Assembly: GCF_903819435.1 (NCBI RefSeq)
Contig: NZ_CAIJDP010000045.1
Span: 20,748 to 84,747 of the forward strand
Length of the DNA stretch: 64,000 bases
From: Flavobacterium salmonis
GTDB lineage: Bacteria; Bacteroidota; Bacteroidia; Flavobacteriales; Flavobacteriaceae
Direction: 5' to 3'
Below the pieces are notes generated by a model, which did no database searches, was not told where the DNA came from, and saw only the letters and a program-made list of their open reading frames with translations. The translations under genes were made by a program, and so were the position numbers. Positions within the stretch are counted from its first letter, which is position 1; the number at the start of each line of letters is the position of its first letter. Positions 16,696-25,618 of this stretch are shown here, piece by piece.

Positions 16696-18000
16696 ATGGA
16701 AAATTTTAATATGTCCAGAACTACCACTTTTTACGCCTTAGGTTTAAGTTATAAAAAAGCAGATGCCACTATTAGAGGAAAATTTAGTTTAGATGCTAAA
16801 GCACAATCTGATTTACTGGCTCAGGCTAAAACCGAAGGAATAGAATCATTAATTGTCACTTCTACCTGCAACAGAACTGAAATTTATGGTTTTGCCAATC
16901 ATCCATACGAATTAATCAAATTACTTTGCGATAACAGTAATGGTTCCGTTGAGGAATTTCGCGAAGTTGCCTATATCTACAAAAATCAGGAAGCCGTAAA
17001 CCATATGTTTCGTGTAGGAACAGGTTTAGACAGTCAGATTTTAGGTGATTTTGAAATCATCAGCCAGATTAAAATCGCTTTCAACCTTAGTAAATCAGAA
17101 GGTTTAATTAATACTTTTATTGATCGACTTGTCAATAGCGTTATTCAGGCAAGTAAAAAAGTCAAAACAGATACTGAAATTTCTTCTGGTGCAACATCCG
17201 TTTCGTTTGCATCGGTTCAATATATCATTAAAAACGTAGAAGAGATTGGAAACAAAAATATTCTACTGTTCGGAACTGGAAAAATAGGCCGAAATACATG
17301 CGAAAATTTGGTAAAACATACTAAAAACGGTCACATTACGCTTATCAACAGAACCAAAAACAAAGCCGAAATCCTGGCTGGCAAACTAAATGTTATCGTA
17401 AAAGATTATGCTAACTTACAGGAGGAACTGCAACAAGCTGATGTATTGGTTGTAGCTACAGGAGCAAAAAACCCAACTATTGACAAAACATTACTGAATT
17501 TAAAGAAACCTTTATTGATTCTGGATTTATCTATCCCAAGAAATGTAAATCCTGATGTAGAACAAATACCGGGCGTAACTTTAATACATTTAGATTATTT
17601 GTCACAGATGACAGATGACACTCTTGAAAGAAGAAAACAGCATATTCCTGCTGCCGAGGCGATAATCGAGGATATGAAATTAGAATTGAATACCTGGATG
17701 AATGGCCGTAAATATGCGCCAACTATTCATGCTCTTAAAGCAAAACTAAACGATCTTGTTGCCGGAGAACTGGCCTTTCAAAAAAAGAAAATGCTTAACT
17801 TTGATGAAGAACAGGCTGAACTAATAAGTTCCCGAATTATACAAAAAATTACCAGTCAGTTTGCCAGTCACTTAAAAGACGAAAATACATCAATTGATGA
17901 AAGTATCGAGTTTATTGAAAAAGTATTTCAGATTGGACAGCTTGCACCAAAAAATATTCCTTCCCCGGTTGAAGAAAAATATAAAATCAACCTCTCATAA
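16696..18000 (+). CDS. hemA: Glutamyl-tRNA reductase
   Basis: A 434-residue enzyme that reduces glutamyl-tRNA to glutamate-1-semialdehyde with NADPH, the entry step of the C5 haem pathway. The catalytic Cys is in TSTCNRTEIY, the NADPH site is LLFGTGKIG, and a C-terminal dimerisation helix region is present. Start chosen at ATG 16696; an in-frame ATG at 16711 is possible. It opens the hemA-hemC-hemD-hemE run. The predicted promoter and candidate AraC sites lie directly upstream. The next enzyme, hemL, is not in the window. Confidence 0.96.
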   Translation: MENFNMSRTTTFYALGLSYKKADATIRGKFSLDAKAQSDLLAQAKTEGIESLIVTSTCNRTEIYGFANHPYELIKLLCDNSNGSVEEFREVAYIYKNQEAVNHMFRVGTGLDSQILGDFEIISQIKIAFNLSKSEGLINTFIDRLVNSVIQASKKVKTDTEISSGATSVSFASVQYIIKNVEEIGNKNILLFGTGKIGRNTCENLVKHTKNGHITLINRTKNKAEILAGKLNVIVKDYANLQEELQQADVLVVATGAKNPTIDKTLLNLKKPLLILDLSIPRNVNPDVEQIPGVTLIHLDYLSQMTDDTLERRKQHIPAAEAIIEDMKLELNTWMNGRKYAPTIHALKAKLNDLVAGELAFQKKKMLNFDEEQAELISSRIIQKITSQFASHLKDENTSIDESIEFIEKVFQIGQLAPKNIPSPVEEKYKINLS

Positions 18001-18043
18001 TAGTTAAACAGAATGTTCCTTACTTTTAAGGATCCAAAAAAAT

Positions 18044-18967
18044 ATGGCTCAAAAAGTTATCAGAATAGGAACCCGCGATAGTGAGCTCGCGCTTTGGCAA
18101 GCTCATACTGTCGAAAAAAAATTAAACGATTTAGGCTTTAAAACTTCAATTGTTGCTGTAAAATCTCAAGGAGATATTATACTCGACAAACCACTCTACG
18201 AACTCGGCATTACGGGAATCTTTACCAAAACTTTAGACATTGCCATGATCAATGGTGATATTGATATTGCGGTACATTCTATGAAAGATGTTCCAACGGC
18301 TTTGCCAAAAGGAATTGTTCAGGCAGCAGTTTTGGAAAGAGCTAATGTTCTGGATATTTTAGTTCATAAAGGAAATCCTGATTTTGACAATCCAAGTACC
18401 ATTGCAACCGGAAGTCTGCGTCGCCAGGCACAATGGTTCAATAAATATCCAAATCATACGGTTGTTGATTTGCGCGGAAACGTAAATACGCGTATGCAGA
18501 AACTTCAGGATAACGACTGGGACGGAGCTGTTTTTGCTGCTGCAGGTTTGGAACGCATCAACCTAAAACCGGAAAATGTTATTAATCTGGATTGGATGAT
18601 TCCCGCACCTGCACAAGGAGCAATGCTGGTTGTAGCAATGGAAAATGACAATTATACACTTGATGCGCTTTCGCAGTTAAATCATATTGAAACTGAGATT
18701 TGTACTTATATAGAACGTCAGTTTTTAAGAACACTTGAAGGTGGATGTACAGCACCAATCGGAGCTTTGGTTACCTATAATGAAGATGAAGACACTTTGC
18801 ATTTTCAAGGCGTTTTACTTTCTATTGATGGGAAACAAAAATTGGAAATCGATAAAACAGTTGATATCTCAGAATGGAAAAAATTAGGTTTTAACTCGGC
18901 TCAGGAGATTTTGAATAATGGAGGAACTGAATTAATGCAAAAAATCAAAGAATCCTTGAAAAAATAA
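18044..18967 (+). CDS. hemC: Hydroxymethylbilane synthase
   Basis: A 307-residue porphobilinogen deaminase that joins four porphobilinogens into hydroxymethylbilane. Landmarks are RIGTRDSELALWQA at the start, substrate-binding ATGSLRRQAQW and DLRGNVNTR, and EGGCTAPIGA carrying the Cys that holds the dipyrromethane cofactor. It lies 43 nt after hemA, and its stop codon overlaps the hemD start by one base (TAATG). Confidence 0.96.
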   Translation: MAQKVIRIGTRDSELALWQAHTVEKKLNDLGFKTSIVAVKSQGDIILDKPLYELGITGIFTKTLDIAMINGDIDIAVHSMKDVPTALPKGIVQAAVLERANVLDILVHKGNPDFDNPSTIATGSLRRQAQWFNKYPNHTVVDLRGNVNTRMQKLQDNDWDGAVFAAAGLERINLKPENVINLDWMIPAPAQGAMLVVAMENDNYTLDALSQLNHIETEICTYIERQFLRTLEGGCTAPIGALVTYNEDEDTLHFQGVLLSIDGKQKLEIDKTVDISEWKKLGFNSAQEILNNGGTELMQKIKESLKK

Positions 18968-19632
18968 TGGCAAACCAGGTTCAAATACTATCAACTAAAA
19001 TATTATCGCCTCTTCATAAGCAGGAATTGATGAAATATGGTATTGAAGTAATCGAAGCCGATTTCATCAAAACCGAAAACAAACCTTTCGAATTAAAAGA
19101 CCTCAACGAAAGTCTGATTTTTACAAGTCAGAATGCCGTTCATAGCGTTTTATCACATCCAAAATCGGAAGAACTCAAAAAGAAAAACGTGTATTGCGTT
19201 GGACTTAAGACCAAAACCTTATTGACCGATAACGGATTCAATGTTGTTGCCTATACAGGTTACGCTTCAGATTTGGCAGAAATTATCACTTTGATTTACA
19301 GCAGTGAGAGTTATACCTTTTTCAGCGGGAATCTTAGAAGAGATACTTTGCCCGAAGCTTTAAAAGAAAACGGAATTAAATTCAATGAAATTCAGGTTTA
19401 CGACACAGCATTGCAGCCGCAGAAAATAAAAGAAAATCCTGAAGCAGTATTGTTTTTCAGTCCTTCTGGTGTTAAGAGTTATCTGAAAGACAATTCCATA
19501 AATAAACAAATCTGTTTCTGCATTGGTGATACAACTGCAGACGCTTTATCAAAAATCACTAAAAACATCATCGTCGCAGATCAGCCTACAATTGAAGATG
19601 TGATCGAAGATGTAATTCAGGAATATAAATAG
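18967..19632 (+). CDS. hemD: Uroporphyrinogen-III synthase
   Basis: A 221-residue protein of the low-conservation HemD family, which closes and inverts ring D of hydroxymethylbilane. Two alternating alpha/beta lobes can be seen, with the usual motifs LIFTSQNAVHSVL and VLFFSPSGVKSYL, then CFCIGDTTADALS. Position between hemC and hemE, with a TAATG overlap to hemC, makes the call secure although the sequence family is variable. Confidence 0.92.
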   Translation: MANQVQILSTKILSPLHKQELMKYGIEVIEADFIKTENKPFELKDLNESLIFTSQNAVHSVLSHPKSEELKKKNVYCVGLKTKTLLTDNGFNVVAYTGYASDLAEIITLIYSSESYTFFSGNLRRDTLPEALKENGIKFNEIQVYDTALQPQKIKENPEAVLFFSPSGVKSYLKDNSINKQICFCIGDTTADALSKITKNIIVADQPTIEDVIEDVIQEYK

Positions 19633-19633
19633 C

Positions 19634-19710
19634 AATAGGCTTTAGGCTCTAAGCCGTAAGCTAAAATTTAAACAACAAACGCTTAAAGCCTAAAGCTTAA
19701 AGCCTAAAGC
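19634..19710. repeat. Inverted array of 7-base units (GCTTTAG type)
   Basis: The left arm AATAGGCTTTAGGCTCTAAG and its continuation (19634-19661) and the right arm GCTTAAAGCCTAAAGCTTAA with its continuation (19681-19710) are inverted copies of a ~7-base unit. It lies between hemD and hemE and ends 8 nt before the hemE start. The same unit occurs as a single arm before hemH. Confidence 0.8.
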
Positions 19711-19718
19711 AAAAAACA

Positions 19719-20744
19719 ATGTTAAAAAACGACCTATTTTTAAAAGCATTAAAAGGAGAAACAGTTCAGCGCCCACCGGTATGGATGATGCGTCAGGCAG
19801 GAAGATATTTGCCGGAATTCAGAGCCCTGCGTGATAAATATGATTTCTTTACCCGTTGCGAAACTCCGGAATTGGCTGCAGAAATTACAGTTCAGCCTAT
19901 TCGCAGAATTGCTCCGGATGCAGCGATTTTATTCTCGGATATTTTGGTGGTACCACGTGCTATGGGAATTCACGTAGAATTGAAAGACAATTTAGGCCCG
20001 ATTATCCCGGATCCGATTCGTACGATGGAACAGGTAAATCAGGTTTTTGTTCCGGATGTAAATGAAACTTTAGGTTATGTTTTTGACGCTGTGAAATTGA
20101 CTAAAGAAATGCTGAACGATGAGGTCCCGCTTATTGGTTTCGCAGGTTCACCATGGACTATTTTTTGTTATGCAGTTGAAGGTAAAGGTTCTAAGAGTTT
20201 TGATACGGCAAAAGGATTCTGTTTTTCAAACCCTGTTGCTGCACATACTTTATTACAAAAAATTACCGATACGACTATTTTATATTTAAAAGAAAAAGTA
20301 AAATCGGGTGTAAATGCTGTTCAGATTTTTGATTCATGGGGCGGAATGCTTTCTCCTGTTGATTATCAGGAATTCTCATGGAAATATATCAATCAGATCG
20401 TTGAAGCTTTGGCAGAAGTTACTCCGGTTATCGTTTTCGGAAAAGGATGTTGGTTTGCTTTAGGCGAAATGGGTAAAAGTAAAGCTTCAGCATTGGGTGT
20501 AGACTGGACTTGTTCGGCCAGAAATGCGCGTTATTTGTCTGGTGGAAATGTTACTTTGCAAGGAAACTTTGATCCGTCACGATTGTTTTCTCCAATTCCG
20601 ACTATCAAAAAAATGGTTCATGAAATGATCGACGAATTCGGAAAAGATAAATACATCGTAAATTTAGGTCACGGAATTTTACCAAATATCCCTGTAGATC
20701 ATGCTAAAGCGTTTATTGACGCTGTTAAGGAATACGGGAACTAA
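19719..20744 (+). CDS. hemE: Uroporphyrinogen decarboxylase
   Basis: A 341-residue enzyme that removes four carboxyl groups from uroporphyrinogen III to give coproporphyrinogen III. Landmarks are [18 protein letters not shown] with the substrate-binding Arg residues, [14 protein letters not shown], and the C-terminal [14 protein letters not shown]. Full family length. It is fourth in the hem run, after a repeat array that might influence transcription into it. Confidence 0.96.
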   Translation: MLKNDLFLKALKGETVQRPPVWMMRQAGRYLPEFRALRDKYDFFTRCETPELAAEITVQPIRRIAPDAAILFSDILVVPRAMGIHVELKDNLGPIIPDPIRTMEQVNQVFVPDVNETLGYVFDAVKLTKEMLNDEVPLIGFAGSPWTIFCYAVEGKGSKSFDTAKGFCFSNPVAAHTLLQKITDTTILYLKEKVKSGVNAVQIFDSWGGMLSPVDYQEFSWKYINQIVEALAEVTPVIVFGKGCWFALGEMGKSKASALGVDWTCSARNARYLSGGNVTLQGNFDPSRLFSPIPTIKKMVHEMIDEFGKDKYIVNLGHGILPNIPVDHAKAFIDAVKEYGN

Positions 20745-20783
20745 TTTAATAGTAAGATTTGATCTGCTAAAACCCAAACCTGT

Positions 20784-21146
20784 ATGGAACAAAACAATAC
20801 TGTTTCTGCAACTGAAGAAATGGGTAAAAATTTCATTAGATTTAATACCGTTGTATTGTTTGTATTTATAATTTGGTGGTATAATGTAATCAGTACTTTT
20901 GGTTTTGGTCATTTTTATTTATCCGGAGAAAAACAAATATTTGAAATTATCATTTATAACATTGGTTCATTTGTTTTACCTTTTTTATATACTTTTTATA
21001 TTTTAGGTCATATTCAATACGCCAAAATAAAAAAACAGTCCTTGTATTTTAAACTTATTGGAATTGCGTGGCTTCCAAGCCTGATTCTTTTAGTTATTAT
21101 TTGCTATACTGCAATGACATTTGACAATCGGGTATATTTCGAATAA
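20784..21146 (+). CDS. Small membrane protein of unknown function in the hem run
   Basis: A 120-residue protein with three predicted transmembrane segments (about 22-40, 50-74 and 88-110) and no recognisable motif. It is the first of three small unknown genes between hemE and hemF, all on the hem strand with gaps of 14-40 nt, so it is presumably co-transcribed. The three are more AT-rich than the hem genes, which may point to later insertion. A haem-related role is only suggested by position. Confidence 0.6.
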   Translation: MEQNNTVSATEEMGKNFIRFNTVVLFVFIIWWYNVISTFGFGHFYLSGEKQIFEIIIYNIGSFVLPFLYTFYILGHIQYAKIKKQSLYFKLIGIAWLPSLILLVIICYTAMTFDNRVYFE

Positions 21147-21160
21147 AAAACAACTCATAA

Positions 21161-21547
21161 ATGCTCAACAAAGGTTTAAGAGACGAAGAGAAAATCAGAA
21201 TCGACAATGTTCTAAAAACATTGCGTACTCTTGTTTTTGTACCTCAGCCTTTGAATGATTTAGATAAAACGAATATTGAAAATCAATTAAAAGAATTCGC
21301 GCTAAACATTGAAACCTTAGTTGATCATTCCAATGAAGATTTAATCGAATTATTGATGCGTCTTCATTTTGACTGGGAAGAATTAGAACAGTTTGCAGAT
21401 TTTTTAATAGATTTTTCAAAAGTCGAAAACTACAATTTTGAAGATAAGGCTTTGGCTGTTTATCAATATATCCAATCAGAAAGCAAAGTCTTTTCTTTTG
21501 GAATAAATTCGAAAATTGCTTCTCTAAAAAATATTAACACAAAATAA
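21161..21547 (+). CDS. Small acidic protein of unknown function
   Basis: A 128-residue acidic, mostly helical soluble protein (for example DNVLKTLRTLVFVPQPLNDL and NEDLIELLMRLHFDWEEL) without signal peptide. The size, charge and helical make-up resemble small immunity-type or adaptor proteins, but there is no partner toxin beside it and I do not assign a family. The ATG at 21161 is 14 nt after the preceding gene. Confidence 0.55.
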   Translation: MLNKGLRDEEKIRIDNVLKTLRTLVFVPQPLNDLDKTNIENQLKEFALNIETLVDHSNEDLIELLMRLHFDWEELEQFADFLIDFSKVENYNFEDKALAVYQYIQSESKVFSFGINSKIASLKNINTK

Positions 21548-21580
21548 GTCATCTGCTACGGATCATAAAAAGTAAATTAA

Positions 21581-21979
21581 ATGTTTACAGAAAGAGAAAG
21601 TATCTTAGATTTAGAGTTTAGTAATTCCTGGACTAAATATTTTTTCTTTGCTTTTATAATTGGTTTGGGATTTTTTATTATTGGGTATAACATTCACAAA
21701 GATGCAAATTATGATTATCGGGGAGAATTTTACAAAGACCATATAAAAGATGAGTTTCAGGGAATTGTACATCGAAAATGGCCTTATCATCATGTTGTTT
21801 ATGTAAAACTAACAGATTCTACAGAAATAGTAGGTTACTATTCTATTTATAACAAAGTAAACAAAGGCGATTCAATTATTAAAAAGAAAAATTCTAAAGA
21901 AATAATTCTTAATAAACCAGATAGTATAATTTATAATGATATTTACGATGAGAACAAATTTCATTTTAAATTAAAATAG
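21581..21979 (+). CDS. Single-pass membrane protein of unknown function
   Basis: A 132-residue protein with one transmembrane segment (about residues 18-36) and a periplasmic or cytoplasmic beta-rich tail (FQGIVHRKWPYHHVVYVKL, then STEIVGYYSIYNKVNKGDSI). The tail shape recalls small accessory membrane proteins, but no family is recognised. It ends 11 nt before hemF, so it is likely co-transcribed with it. Confidence 0.55.
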   Translation: MFTERESILDLEFSNSWTKYFFFAFIIGLGFFIIGYNIHKDANYDYRGEFYKDHIKDEFQGIVHRKWPYHHVVYVKLTDSTEIVGYYSIYNKVNKGDSIIKKKNSKEIILNKPDSIIYNDIYDENKFHFKLK

Positions 21980-21990
21980 ATTTTAAATCA

Positions 21991-22893
21991 ATGAAAGACA
22001 AATTTTACGCCTACATACAAAACCTGCAGGATCAAATCTGTGCAGGATTAGAAGCCGTTGACGGAACCACTAAATTCCGCGAAGATCTTTGGAAACGTCC
22101 TGAAGGCGGTGGCGGAAGAACACGCGTTATAGAAAATGGAACTGTTTTCGAAAAAGGCGGTGTAAACATTTCAGCCGTTCATGGGAAATTGCCTGAAACC
22201 ATGCAAAAAATGTTTGGCGTTGGAGAAGCAGACTTTTTTGCTTGTGGATTAAGTCTGGTGATTCACCCAAAAAACCCAATGGTTCCGACGGTTCATGCCA
22301 ACTGGCGCTATTTTGAAATGTACGATGAGTCTGGAAATGTGATTCAGCAATGGTTTGGCGGTGGACAGGATTTAACGCCTTATTATTTGTTTGAAGAAGA
22401 TGCCAAACACTTTCACCAAACTTGCAAAACGGCCTGCAATAAACACAATCCGGAGTTTTATCCAAAATACAAAAAACAGTGTGATTCATATTTTTGGAAT
22501 GCTCACAGAAACGAAGCCCGCGGTCTTGGCGGTTTATTCTTTGATTATTGCAAAGCAAATGAGTCAATGTCAATGGAAAACTGGTACGATTTCGTAACTG
22601 AAGTTGGAAACAGTTTCCTGGAAGCGTATGTACCAATTGTAGAAAGAAGAAAGAATCTTTCTTACACTCCGGAAAACAGAAACTGGCAGGAAATCCGACG
22701 TGGCCGTTATGTGGAATTTAACCTGGTTCACGACAAAGGCACATTATTTGGTTTAAAAACCAACGGAAGAATCGAAAGTATTTTGATGAGTTTACCTCCG
22801 CACGTGCAATGGGTTTATGATCATCATCCGGAAACAGGAAGTAACGAGGAGAAATTATTAAAAGTGTTGGAAAATCCTGTAGACTGGATTTAA
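21991..22893 (+). CDS. hemF: Oxygen-dependent coproporphyrinogen III oxidase
   Basis: A 300-residue aerobic coproporphyrinogen oxidase that makes protoporphyrinogen IX using O2. Landmarks are RPEGGGGRTRVIENGTVFEK, the GVNISAVHG loop, WFGGGQDLTPYY and the C-terminal RGRYVEFNLVHDKGT. It is the last gene of the hem run, followed by a strong terminator. Its presence, with no hemN in the window, fits an aerobic organism. Confidence 0.96.
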   Translation: MKDKFYAYIQNLQDQICAGLEAVDGTTKFREDLWKRPEGGGGRTRVIENGTVFEKGGVNISAVHGKLPETMQKMFGVGEADFFACGLSLVIHPKNPMVPTVHANWRYFEMYDESGNVIQQWFGGGQDLTPYYLFEEDAKHFHQTCKTACNKHNPEFYPKYKKQCDSYFWNAHRNEARGLGGLFFDYCKANESMSMENWYDFVTEVGNSFLEAYVPIVERRKNLSYTPENRNWQEIRRGRYVEFNLVHDKGTLFGLKTNGRIESILMSLPPHVQWVYDHHPETGSNEEKLLKVLENPVDWI

Positions 22894-22907
22894 TCACTTC
22901 AAAACAT

Positions 22908-22940
22908 AAAAAAGCCCTAAAATTGATTTTTTAGGGCTTT
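22908..22940. terminator. Bidirectional terminator after hemF
   Basis: AAAAAAGCCCTAAAA and TTTTTAGGGCTTTT form a clean stem with short loop, A-rich on one side and T-rich on the other, between convergent hemF and the 22951 gene. Confidence 0.9.
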
Positions 22941-22950
22941 TCATTTAGAA

Positions 22951-24747
22951 TTATTTAGTACTTAGTTCGTCAACTAAATCTAAGGTCTGAAGAATAATAT
23001 TTTTATCTCCTTTGGATGAGTTTAGCTTTAACTCGAATTTCAGTTTGTTATCTGTTAGTTTTTTGGCCGAATATAAAGTAACATCCGTAAACTGCTGCGC
23101 CAGTCGATTGAAGCTTTTAATTTCAGATTCCTTGGCTTCACCTGTATTAGAATAGGCTGTTACCAATTTATCCAAACTCACTTTTGCCGAAATATAATGC
23201 TGTTTCAGTTCTTTTTTAACTTCTTTCGAAAATGAATTGTCTTTCGGAAAAATTGCATCAATATTATTACCAACAACTACAACATCTTTATCCTTAAAAA
23301 TAAACAAATTACCGTATTCCTGAGTTCCTTTTATTTCGTAATAATTCCCTTTTTGAACTAATCCTTTTTTGCGAACTCCTAACTGGATGAGTTTATCAGC
23401 AAAAGTTGGATGTGTCGAAGTAAAAATCACTGAAAACTGCGGTATTGCTTTTTTTATCGTTTTCACAACTTCTTTTGACTCATAATTCTCATCATATTCG
23501 AAAGTTTTTGAAGTCACTTCTCTTTCGACAACATCATAAAGAAATACGCTTATATCACCATCAAAAAGAGTCGCTGTGGCTTCTTCATCAATAATTGTTG
23601 AAATAAGATCTGTTGCAACACTAATATCCTCTTTTAAAATATAAGGATTGGAGAAAATCTCGGTACTAAAAGCAGGAAAACTATTGAGTATTTCTTTTGT
23701 GTTAAAATGATACGTCATGTAACCCAGCGGTTTTTGAGACGGAAAATAATTAAAGATGTTTTTATTTACTTTCCGATTACTGATTTTGCCCACTATATCA
23801 GCCATTGGTTTCGAGTATTCCACAATTTCTTCTACTCTGGCATTATCATTATCAAAATAAAAATCAACATTTATCCCTTTAACGAAATTGCCTAAGTTAT
23901 TTTGGCTTGGCAAAAATTTATTATAAGTCGTAAACCGTGCCAAAGCCGCATAGGCAGTATTAAAACTCGACATTGCCGCACCATAATCTACCCAGCATGA
24001 AATATCAGCATTTTCATGTACTTTCTCAGAAGCTGGAACTCTAAAACCATTTTCAAAAAGCAATTTTACAAATCTGTTTTGACTGATGGCCTGAATGCTG
24101 TCAAAAGCAATCTGTTCTTTTTGAAAATTAGGATAATAATTATCCGAATAATCTACATAAGCTGTATCTACAACCGGTACCTCGTTTGTTTCTACAACAA
24201 CTTCCGAAACTTCTGAAGTATCACCTGTTACTGCAGTCGCTGCAGAGTCTACCTCAACTTCCGGATACGAATAATCTTTATACTCGTGTTTTTTTGTTAA
24301 TCCAAAAAACACTAAATAGCTGTCATTCCAGGCTACGGTTGTTTTTTTATCTGGAGAATTATATACTGAATACTGACCAAAATCTTCAATAAGAGGTTTT
24401 CCAAGTGAATCATTTTCCTTGTTCTTTTGAATCAGAAAGTTTTTAATAGCATTTTTATCTTTTATAGGAATGGTAACCTGATAATACGGAATACTGTCAG
24501 AATAATTACCGTGAACAGTTATTTTCTGATCTAATTTTATAAGATCTGCATATTGATTGATGTCCAGATTCATTTTTCCGTCTTTATATTTCTTTAAGAC
24601 AGAATGATTTAGAACCTCAGCAATACTTACTTTTTTAGAAAGCTGACTGCCGTTAAACTGAACAAAATAATCCTGTTTTGGAGACAGTGTCTGGCTGTGA
24701 GCCAGAGTGAATGTAAGCAGAATTAAAAAAGTAAAAAATTGTTTCAT
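22951..24747 (-). CDS. Large secreted protein of unknown function
   Basis: A 598-residue protein with a signal peptide (MKQFFTFLILLTFTLAHSQ). The mature part opens with PKQDYFVQFNGSQLSKKVS and has an acidic, Thr/Val-rich spacer near residues 165-200, then a long alpha/beta region. The layout resembles the large secreted proteins of the DUF4836 type, but I do not claim that family firmly. It lies 14 nt after the lipoprotein gene at 24762, so the two form an operon. It probably acts in the periplasm or on the cell surface. Confidence 0.68.
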   Translation of the reverse strand: MKQFFTFLILLTFTLAHSQTLSPKQDYFVQFNGSQLSKKVSIAEVLNHSVLKKYKDGKMNLDINQYADLIKLDQKITVHGNYSDSIPYYQVTIPIKDKNAIKNFLIQKNKENDSLGKPLIEDFGQYSVYNSPDKKTTVAWNDSYLVFFGLTKKHEYKDYSYPEVEVDSAATAVTGDTSEVSEVVVETNEVPVVDTAYVDYSDNYYPNFQKEQIAFDSIQAISQNRFVKLLFENGFRVPASEKVHENADISCWVDYGAAMSSFNTAYAALARFTTYNKFLPSQNNLGNFVKGINVDFYFDNDNARVEEIVEYSKPMADIVGKISNRKVNKNIFNYFPSQKPLGYMTYHFNTKEILNSFPAFSTEIFSNPYILKEDISVATDLISTIIDEEATATLFDGDISVFLYDVVEREVTSKTFEYDENYESKEVVKTIKKAIPQFSVIFTSTHPTFADKLIQLGVRKKGLVQKGNYYEIKGTQEYGNLFIFKDKDVVVVGNNIDAIFPKDNSFSKEVKKELKQHYISAKVSLDKLVTAYSNTGEAKESEIKSFNRLAQQFTDVTLYSAKKLTDNKLKFELKLNSSKGDKNIILQTLDLVDELSTK

Positions 24748-24761
24748 GTGATGTATAAGGA

Positions 24762-25394
24762 TTATTGATTTAATTGAATAGTATTATTCATAAGTGACGA
24801 TTTTTTAAGAACGCTGTACATACTTTGCTTTAAAAAAACGGTCTTTTTGTTTGGAGAAATTTTGCAATTGGCATTACTTGCATTTAAAACGTCACGGTCA
24901 AACGTGTAAATAGATACAATATTGGCTTTTTCCAGATCTTCTTTTTTCTTTTCGTCTTTCAGCAGATTTTCAGGAATTGGGTACGATGCGATTCTTTCAA
25001 AACTCTTTGAATTTGCTGTAAAATGAATCTGATTTTTTTGCTTATTCAATGTATTAACTACTTCGTTCAGCGCTTTTAAACTTTTATAATCCAATTTGAT
25101 GATAAAAATATAACGATCAAAATCTGTTTTGGTGGTGACATTTGAAATGCCTTCAATTTTTGAAACTTTGGATTTAAAATCGGTTAACTTTTGTGTGATT
25201 TCCTGCTCATTAGGAATTTTCACACCGTCAACTTCTTCCAGCCAGATAGCTGATTTTGTCTTAAGCCATGACTTCGAAAAATCAACCATCAAGGTATATT
25301 CGCCACTCTGGTCATCATGATGTTTGATTCTTTCTGTTATTTCGAAACAGCTTGTTAAGAGTAAACAGCAACATAATGCAAATATTTTCTTCAT
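24762..25394 (-). CDS. Unknown lipoprotein
   Basis: A 210-residue protein with a lipoprotein signal (MKKIFALCCCLLLTSC, Cys16). The mature part starts FEITERIKHHDDQSGEYTL, a beta-strand pattern seen in many Bacteroidota periplasmic lipoproteins, and continues with an alpha/beta region. No family is recognised. It is the first gene of a two-gene operon with the large secreted protein at 22951 and is divergent from hemB. Confidence 0.68.
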   Translation of the reverse strand: MKKIFALCCCLLLTSCFEITERIKHHDDQSGEYTLMVDFSKSWLKTKSAIWLEEVDGVKIPNEQEITQKLTDFKSKVSKIEGISNVTTKTDFDRYIFIIKLDYKSLKALNEVVNTLNKQKNQIHFTANSKSFERIASYPIPENLLKDEKKKEDLEKANIVSIYTFDRDVLNASNANCKISPNKKTVFLKQSMYSVLKKSSLMNNTIQLNQ

Positions 25395-25525
25395 TTGGGA
25401 GATTTAAAGTTGAAAAAACATTCCATAAGAAGATTCTTAACAGAAGTTTAAAAAAGCGATACGAATTTAGATAATATTAACGAATTCTACGGCATTACTC
25501 ACTCTTTATTTGGACGTTTTTTCTT

Positions 25526-25533
25526 TAACTTTG
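25526..25533 (+). promoter_or_regulatory. -7 box of hemB
   Basis: TAACTTTG fits TAnnTTTG. No well-spaced -33 TTG is present. It lies 28 nt before an ATG at 25562 and 85 nt before the preferred ATG at 25619. Confidence 0.45.
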
Positions 25534-25618
25534 CGGCACTTATTTTAATTTCACTTTAATAATGAATATGAACTCTTTAGAGAGAATATTCTTTTTAGAT
25601 TTAATAAAAAAACACTCT

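Noticed and set aside
22127..22636. 169-residue antisense ORF in hemF
   Set aside because: It is a shadow of the well-conserved hemF reading frame, with no domain and no start signal.
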